This document shows, in pieces, positions 29,038 through 32,939 of a DNA stretch of 32,939 nt (position 1 is its first letter; each line of letters starts with the position of its first letter). The DNA lies in the IMG/VR virus record IMGVR_UViG_3300008261_000083, positions 1 through 32,939 of that record; one strand, written 5' to 3'. The notes below the pieces were generated by a model. That model was not told the DNA's origin. It searched no databases and saw nothing but the letters and a program-made list of their open reading frames with translations. Made by a program: the position numbers and the translations under genes. This DNA comes from a virus.

Positions 29038-29442
29038 TCATTGCTCCTTGGTTGCAATAGTGAAAGAGGGTCGGCCAGGCTTGACGGTCACGGCCCCAGC
29101 GAAAATAGCGGTTACATCGGCAGGCGCTTTGCGCCAGGCGGCCAGGTCAATTTCCGGCTTCCACCGAAAGAGCACGCCAAGCACTGCGCCCATGTCATGC
29201 TCTGCGGCCAGCTCCTGCGCCTTGTCAGCGTCAACCTTGCGATCCAGGCGGCTGATGATCTTGATCATCAAGCCTTCGGGCAGGCTGTGGCTTTCTGTGC
29301 CCTCCCGCGCTGGGTCAACACCGAGAGCCTGGGACATCTGGTCTTCAAGTTCCCGGCGCTTGGCCACGGCCACGCGCTCCGCTTCTTTGGCCGTCTGCCA
29401 TTCATGCGCCAATGCGGCGACATCGTTGTAATCCATGCTCAT
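29038..29442 (-). CDS. Helical phage protein of the recombination module, function unknown
   Basis: ATG 29442 overlaps the Sak4-like gene stop as ATGA; ATG 29436, two codons later, is the alternative. The 134 residues begin MSMDYNDVAALAHEWQTAKE, then AERVAVAKRRELEDQMSQAL, a coiled-coil N-terminal half. A compact domain follows (GLMIKIISRLDRKVDADKAQ..) and ends with beta strands (AIFAGAVTVKPGRPSFTIAT). Similar proteins lie between Sak4-like and DUF669 genes in other phages, so a role in the same pathway is likely but undefined. Confidence 0.7.
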   Translation of the reverse strand: MSMDYNDVAALAHEWQTAKEAERVAVAKRRELEDQMSQALGVDPAREGTESHSLPEGLMIKIISRLDRKVDADKAQELAAEHDMGAVLGVLFRWKPEIDLAAWRKAPADVTAIFAGAVTVKPGRPSFTIATKEQ

Positions 29443-30110
29443 GATCCGATCTTTTGAATGATTGCGCCCAGGTCTGGCGCTTCCCATGCCTCAAGCTTGC
29501 CGCTGCGATCTTTTGCCAGCCACAGGCCATCCGAGTCACACATGAGCGCCCGCTGGCTTGCACCTTCAGCGTCACGCTCTACGCGCAGGGCAAGCACCTC
29601 ATCAAAAAAGTAAGGCAGTTGCTGCCCGGTTTTATTGCCCGGCATGCTCGGCGCGTACAACACCCGGCCCATTTCGTCCTGAGTCTTTTCGAGCTTTGCG
29701 CTCATGTAAACGTGCCGACCTGGCAGGTCGCGGAAGGCCCGAATGATGTCGGCCATTTGCTCCTGCATGGCCCCATAAGCTTGGCGCGGGTCTTTTGTGG
29801 CCTTCTTTTCAGCGTTGAGCACCACCTCTGCAATCTCGCTGATGCTGTCCAGCGCCACAGATTGAAACGCCTTTGCTTCGGCGCTGTCATTGAGCCAGCT
29901 CCAAGCCTCGCGCAGCGTGGCCATGTCGCTTATCTCGATATAGGGCACATCGGCCCCGGCGATTGAAAGCAAACCGCCTTCAGCGCTCAGGACAATGGGC
30001 GCGGGCAAGGTGGGGATCAGGCTAGTCTTGCCTGCGCCAGCTTGCCCGTAAACAAGCAGCTTGACGCCATGCGCGGCGAGTGTGCCGCTTCGTTTCAGAT
30101 TGATTGCCAC
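29439..30110 (-). CDS. Sak4-like RecA-fold ATPase (single-strand annealing/recombination)
   Basis: In this 223-residue protein, Walker A is YGQAGAGKT (21-29), in a short RecA-like core with VLSAEGGLLSI as the usual next strand. The Walker B region is SVALDSISEIAE. Later come GRHVYMSAKLEKTQDEMGRV and MPGNKTGQQLPYFFDEVLAL, all typical of the AAA_24/Sak4 group of phage recombinases. Such proteins anneal or exchange homologous single strands, usually with an SSB-like partner; here the DUF669 protein two genes downstream fits. GGAGA upstream is rather distant (about 12 nt) from ATG 30110. Confidence 0.83.
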   Translation of the reverse strand: MAINLKRSGTLAAHGVKLLVYGQAGAGKTSLIPTLPAPIVLSAEGGLLSIAGADVPYIEISDMATLREAWSWLNDSAEAKAFQSVALDSISEIAEVVLNAEKKATKDPRQAYGAMQEQMADIIRAFRDLPGRHVYMSAKLEKTQDEMGRVLYAPSMPGNKTGQQLPYFFDEVLALRVERDAEGASQRALMCDSDGLWLAKDRSGKLEAWEAPDLGAIIQKIGS

Positions 30111-30167
30111 TTCGGTTCTCCGGTTTGGCGTTGGGGGATGCCCCTTGCGGGGCGGGTGATTATGCGC

Positions 30168-30431
30168 TCAGGTTTTTTCCAATGCAACCGCTTCTTGCTT
30201 GGCTTTGCCAAAGCCTATCCACTTGCCAGTAGTGGGCGAGACTCCGCGCATGACAAGCTCAATGGTCGCGGCTTCTTTTGCGCTTACCATGTCAGTGACA
30301 ATTGCACTCAGAACTTCGCTCGGCAGCGTTTGAAACCACATTGAAAGAGCGGTTGCCGCTTTGCGGCTTTCGCCATCAGGGCCAAGCAGGGTGACGATGC
30401 CTTCAGCGTTTGTCCAGGTGTTTGCGTCCAT
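30168..30431 (-). CDS. Small phage protein, function unknown
   Basis: The 87 residues (MDANTWTNAEGIVTLLGPDG, then ESRKAATALSMWFQTLPSEV) are mostly helical and contain SPTTGKWIGFGKAKQEAVAL at the end. The start is supported by GGAGA seven bases upstream. The 57-bp gap to the Sak4-like gene contains a GC-rich hairpin, CCCCGCAAGGGG, without a T-run. No domain is recognised. It is read in the same direction as the recombination genes and may belong to the same transcript. Confidence 0.6.
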   Translation of the reverse strand: MDANTWTNAEGIVTLLGPDGESRKAATALSMWFQTLPSEVLSAIVTDMVSAKEAATIELVMRGVSPTTGKWIGFGKAKQEAVALEKT

Positions 30432-30486
30432 TTCGGTTTCTCCGGGTTGGTTGGGTTGATGTGTTGATTGTGTCTGAGTGACCAGG

Positions 30487-30506
30487 GCTTGCCTATTAGG
30501 GCAAAC
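30487..30506. promoter_or_regulatory. Recurring dyad motif, copy 2 (GCTTGCC-N6-GGCAAAC)
   Basis: This is one mismatch away from the copy at 20189-20208 and has the same TA(C/T)TAG centre. It lies 14 bp after the stop of the gene at 30521-30814 and upstream of the gene starting at 30431, inside an 89-bp gap. The rest of the gap shows only the leader and ribosome-binding site of the next gene. Confidence 0.5.
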
Positions 30507-30520
30507 CCTGATGCCTGCGC

Positions 30521-30814
30521 TTACAGTGCCGTCACTTTGACGCTGAAAACCGCCGTGATGCTGCTGTTTGCCTCGATCACTTCTGCGGGGATGTTGTAAG
30601 CCTTGGCAATGGCTTTCCAGTCCGTCACCTTGCGGTTGGCCTCTATCACAGAGGCCTTGAAAAGATTGCCCATCGTCACGGCATCACCGCCAGCGGTAGC
30701 CGCATCCTTCATGGCGTCTTTGATGGCGTCTGCCTTCTTGGTCAAGGTGGCAATCTCGGCCAGCAACAGGCCAAGCTCGTCGGCTTGGGTCAGGGCGATG
30801 TCAAGTGCATTCAT
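30521..30814 (-). CDS. Conserved small coiled-coil phage protein
   Basis: The 97 residues MNALDIALTQADELGLLLAE and IATLTKKADAIKDAMKDAAT form a coiled coil (about 10-42). A small beta-containing end follows (GNLFKASVIEANRKVTDWKA and ITAVFSVKVTAL). This 'coil plus F(K/R)A(T/S)V.E..R...D' pattern is common in small proteins at the start of phage recombination operons. GGAGA is seven bases before ATG 30814. The role is not known. Confidence 0.7.
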   Translation of the reverse strand: MNALDIALTQADELGLLLAEIATLTKKADAIKDAMKDAATAGGDAVTMGNLFKASVIEANRKVTDWKAIAKAYNIPAEVIEANSSITAVFSVKVTAL

Positions 30815-30892
30815 TTCAATCTCTCCGGTTCTAGCGCCTTCGGCCTATTCCGTTCGCGCTATGGGTTCAATGATAGGGGCTGTTTGAGCCCC

Positions 30893-30914
30893 TGCCATTA
30901 GGGGAAACCCTTAG
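30893..30914. promoter_or_regulatory. Recurring dyad-like motif, copy 3 (TGCC-ATTAG-GGGAAACCC)
   Basis: This copy aligns with copies 1 and 2 over TGCC(n)TTAGGG(G/C)(A)AACCCT but has lost one central base and part of the outer arm. As at 20211, the TAA stop of the flanking gene (here 30911-31201) directly abuts the CCC of the motif. An alternative stem CCCCT/AGGGG is possible here. Confidence 0.42.
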
Positions 30915-31201
30915 TTCTCCTCCAGGTACTTGACGATCATGTCATGCACAGCATTTTGCTTGCCCATCTTGTCCATCTTGTCCGACAGCCACGGGGCCAG
31001 CCTATAGCGGGTGTCCATCAGTTCCCATTCACAATCAGTGCCTCCCTCATAGTCCCAGGGATTGCAAGCGCTGCGGTCGGGCTTGGCGTAGTGATAGTAC
31101 GTGATGCCCACGATGCAGGGAATGCCGCAGACTGTCGCCTCAAAAGTCTCTACGTACCGCGCCTGGGCGAGATATTCATGCTTTGTCATCTTTGCTGCCA
31201 T
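30911..31201 (-). CDS. First gene of the leftward operon; small phage protein, function unknown
   Basis: ATG 31201 is taken because GGAGA lies eight bases upstream; longer in-frame starts would run through the inverted repeat of the control region. The 96 residues (MAAKMTKHEYLAQARYVETF, then EATVCGIPCIVGITYYHYAK) look like a small mixed alpha/beta domain with CxxxC (CGIPC). A middle GGTDCEWELMDTRYRLAPWL is followed by a charged helical end. Being promoter-proximal in the early operon, it is likely made first after infection. No family is recognised. Confidence 0.65.
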   Translation of the reverse strand: MAAKMTKHEYLAQARYVETFEATVCGIPCIVGITYYHYAKPDRSACNPWDYEGGTDCEWELMDTRYRLAPWLSDKMDKMGKQNAVHDMIVKYLEEN

Positions 31202-31231
31202 GTTGGTTTCTCCGGTTTGGCTGGTTGGGGG

Positions 31232-31325
31232 TGTTGTCACGGCACAGCCGGATGCTTCGGCTCTCGGGGCGCCTTCCGTTCGGCCCAGCGCATCGGCTGA
31301 TCTTTGCGGCTGTGCGGTGACAACA
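31232..31325. repeat. Long inverted repeat (19-bp arms, one mismatch, 56-bp loop)
   Basis: The left arm TGTTGTCACGGCACAGCCG (31232-31250) pairs with CGGCTGTGCGGTGACAACA (31307-31325), with a single mismatch. The 56-bp loop contains smaller hairpin-prone words (AGCCG..CGGCT). It lies in the 5' leader of the leftward operon, so it could fold in RNA or extrude as a cruciform. Confidence 0.75.
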
Positions 31326-31337
31326 GGAGCTATTGTG

Positions 31338-31363
31338 CCGATGTTTTCTTGTCTGCACATCGG
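31338..31363. promoter_or_regulatory. Dyad CCGATGT-N12-ACATCGG, candidate operator
   Basis: Perfect 7-bp arms (31338-31344 and 31357-31363) are separated by 12 bp, a spacing that puts the half-sites about two helical turns apart. It stands between the divergent genes, where early promoters are expected. A dimeric regulator site is the natural reading; no such regulator is identified in the window. Confidence 0.5.
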
Positions 31364-31433
31364 GACAAACCCTAGGTGACGCTTAAGGCTTGTTGTGCCA
31401 TCATTGACGCCCCACTACATAGGAGCATGCAAG

Positions 31434-32939
31434 ATGGCAAAGCTCGGCCACGTTTTTGATGTCGCATCACTACCACGACTGGATGATGCGCGGCCAGTGG
31501 CCCCCCCTGAATCCCAGCTCATTGATGCCATGCGAGCATCTGGCATCACTCATCCACCTGAGCACGTACACATAGACGGCAAGCTGCACCGCTTCTGCAC
31601 AAGCGGCAAGCGCGGCGACTCAGGCTGGTACATCATCTTCGCAGACGGTATCCCGGCGGGGCAATTCGGATGCTGGCGCTCCGGCCTGGTGCAATCTTGG
31701 CGGGCAGATGTTGGGCGCAAGATCTCGCACGTCGAGCAAATGGCCCACACCCGGCGCATGGCCGAAGCCGCAGCATTGCGTGAGGCAGAGATGGCAAGGC
31801 GGCGCGAGACTGCCGCCGATGTTGTCGGGCGGATATGGTCAGAAGCCCAGGCCGCAAGCCCTGAGCATCCCTACCTGCAGCGCAAGGGCATTGCCACTCA
31901 TGGCGCAAGGGTGACGGGTGACGGGCGCTTGATCGTGCCGCTCTATAGCCCCGAGGGTGAGCTTGTTTCGCTGCAATACATTGATGCGGGCAGTGAAAAG
32001 AAGTACCACCCAGGCGGGCAGACCGGGGGCGCGTACTGGTGGCTTGGTGCGCTTGAAGATGCACAGACGATCTACATTGCCGAGGGCTTCGCGACAGCCG
32101 CGACAATTCATCAGACCACCGGCCAGCCCGTATTCATTGCCTACAGCGCCTCTAATCTAGTTCCGGTGTGTGGAATGCTCAGGGCGCAATTCGGCGCGGC
32201 TCAGGCGCTTGTAATCGTGGCAGACAATGACGCAAGCCATACCGGGCAAAAGTACGCCGACCAGGCATCGGCAAAGTACGGGGCACGTGTGGTTATCCCT
32301 CCAATCGAGGGAATGGATGCGAATGACTACATGCAAGCCGGGCACAATCTGGCCGCGCTCCTCACGCCTCAGCGCGATGATGGCTGGCTGATTCCAGCTG
32401 ATGACTTCAGCGCACAGCCTGCGCCGATCTCGTGGCTTGTGAAGCATTGGATCCAGAAAGACGCCCTAATAATGGTGCATGGCCCAAGCGGCGGCGGAAA
32501 GACGTTCGTGGTTCTTGATTGGTGCTTACGCATGGCCAGCGGCATGGCTGAATGGTGCGGGCACAAGGTCAAGCCGGGCCGCATTGTGTACCTGGCAGGC
32601 GAGGGGCACCACGGCTTGCGCGGGCGCATTGCAGCCTGGAAACATCAAAACAGGGCCGGAAGTCTCTCGATGTGGCTCAGTAAAGACGGATGCGACCTGA
32701 ACACGGCAGAAGGTTATCTGAAGGTCGTGGAGCAGGTTAGGGCGCTTGGCTACAGCCCCGAAGTGATAGTTGTCGATACCCTGCACCGCTTTCTATTGGG
32801 CGACGAAAACAGCGCGCAAGATGCAAAGACAATGCTTGATGCGTGCAACCGGCTCATGGCTGAATTCGGGTGCAGCGTGGTTCTTGTTCATCACACAGGC
32901 GTAAGCGACGAGGCGCAACACCGGGCACGCGGAAGCAGC
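31434..32939 (+). CDS. Primase-helicase (Toprim plus RepA-like RecA-fold ATPase), partial at right edge
   Basis: ATG 31434 follows AGGAG by nine bases and the frame stays open for 502 codons to the window end. The N-terminal about 100 residues (HIDGKLHRFCTSGKRGDSGW) resemble the substrate-recognition start of phage/plasmid primases. The Toprim domain shows AEGFATA (about 215-221) and VADNDA (about 261-266). The ATPase domain has HGPSGGGKT (about 349-357), a Walker B VIVVDTLHR and LVHHTG. It is expected to prime and unwind DNA at the phage fork. The end of the ATPase domain is outside the window. Transcription is opposite to the long leftward operon. Confidence 0.87.
   Translation, partial: MAKLGHVFDVASLPRLDDARPVAPPESQLIDAMRASGITHPPEHVHIDGKLHRFCTSGKRGDSGWYIIFADGIPAGQFGCWRSGLVQSWRADVGRKISHVEQMAHTRRMAEAAALREAEMARRRETAADVVGRIWSEAQAASPEHPYLQRKGIATHGARVTGDGRLIVPLYSPEGELVSLQYIDAGSEKKYHPGGQTGGAYWWLGALEDAQTIYIAEGFATAATIHQTTGQPVFIAYSASNLVPVCGMLRAQFGAAQALVIVADNDASHTGQKYADQASAKYGARVVIPPIEGMDANDYMQAGHNLAALLTPQRDDGWLIPADDFSAQPAPISWLVKHWIQKDALIMVHGPSGGGKTFVVLDWCLRMASGMAEWCGHKVKPGRIVYLAGEGHHGLRGRIAAWKHQNRAGSLSMWLSKDGCDLNTAEGYLKVVEQVRALGYSPEVIVVDTLHRFLLGDENSAQDAKTMLDACNRLMAEFGCSVVLVHHTGVSDEAQHRARGSS

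Larger units (their letters stand above)
31202..31433. promoter_or_regulatory. Divergent control region between the leftward and rightward early operons
   Basis: Genes diverge from this 232-bp gap, so promoters for both directions must lie in or near it. It holds a 19-bp inverted repeat (31232-31250/31307-31325), a smaller dyad (31338-31363) and a partial copy of the recurring motif (31362-31376). I find no strong sigma-70 promoter. TTGTGC-N17-TACATA before the rightward gene is only a weak match. No repressor gene flanks it. A replication-origin role is possible but unproven. Confidence 0.5.

Noticed and set aside
31394-31422. Weak sigma-70-like promoter TTGTGC-N17-TACATA before the primase-helicase
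   Set aside because: Only three of six bases match at each box and the transcript would start almost at the ribosome-binding site. It is mentioned in the control-region entry but not called.

Overview
The window is a 33-kb piece of a tailed double-stranded DNA phage or prophage. Its virion genes match the P22 (podovirus) plan: gp4-like and gp10-like tail accessory factors, three consecutive DNA-ejection-type proteins and a tailspike with a P22-type head-binding domain. Codon use, moderate GC content and the recalled look of many small proteins suggest a betaproteobacterial, probably Comamonadaceae-like host. That host call is inference. No integrase, repressor, terminase, portal or capsid gene lies in the window, so lifestyle cannot be decided.

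Region 1 (1-16638, + strand) is the late module. It holds a cut-off small protein and gp4, then about 5 kb of accessory tail and fibre-like genes, including two glycine-rich paralogues and one frame-disrupted gene. Then come gp10, a needle-like protein with a possible C1q/TNF-like tip, a cupin protein, the ejection proteins and the tailspike. A lysis cassette closes it: a small membrane protein, a membrane-anchored coiled coil, an M15-type peptidase endolysin and a GTA-type three-TM holin.

Region 2 (16635-31201, - strand) is a long early operon with many ATGA/GTGA/TTGA stop-start overlaps. From its promoter-proximal end at 31201 it encodes small proteins, a Sak4-like ATPase, a DUF669 protein, a SNF2-helicase/DNA-methyltransferase fusion and a Cas4-like Fe-S nuclease. 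After these come a DUF7220 membrane protein, a RadD-like helicase, a VRR-NUC nuclease, a winged-helix protein, a MazG/HisE-like pyrophosphohydrolase and a run of tiny, often cysteine-rich proteins.

The most unusual stretch is 16941-18605, at the far 3' end of that operon. Four small ORFs are separated and bounded by sites with the anatomy of integron attC recombination sites: RYYYAAC and GTTRRRY ends, 5-nt spacers, imperfect inverted L boxes, and stop codons of the preceding ORFs inside the sites. No integron integrase is visible. This looks like a phage-borne CALIN (cluster of attC sites lacking an integrase), inserted where cassettes would be transcribed by read-through from the early operon. 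One cassette encodes a DEDDh exonuclease.

Region 3 (31202-32939) is a divergent control region with a long inverted repeat and a smaller dyad. It is followed by a + strand primase-helicase gene cut by the window edge. A short dyad motif recurs in several gaps of the early operon and in this control region.
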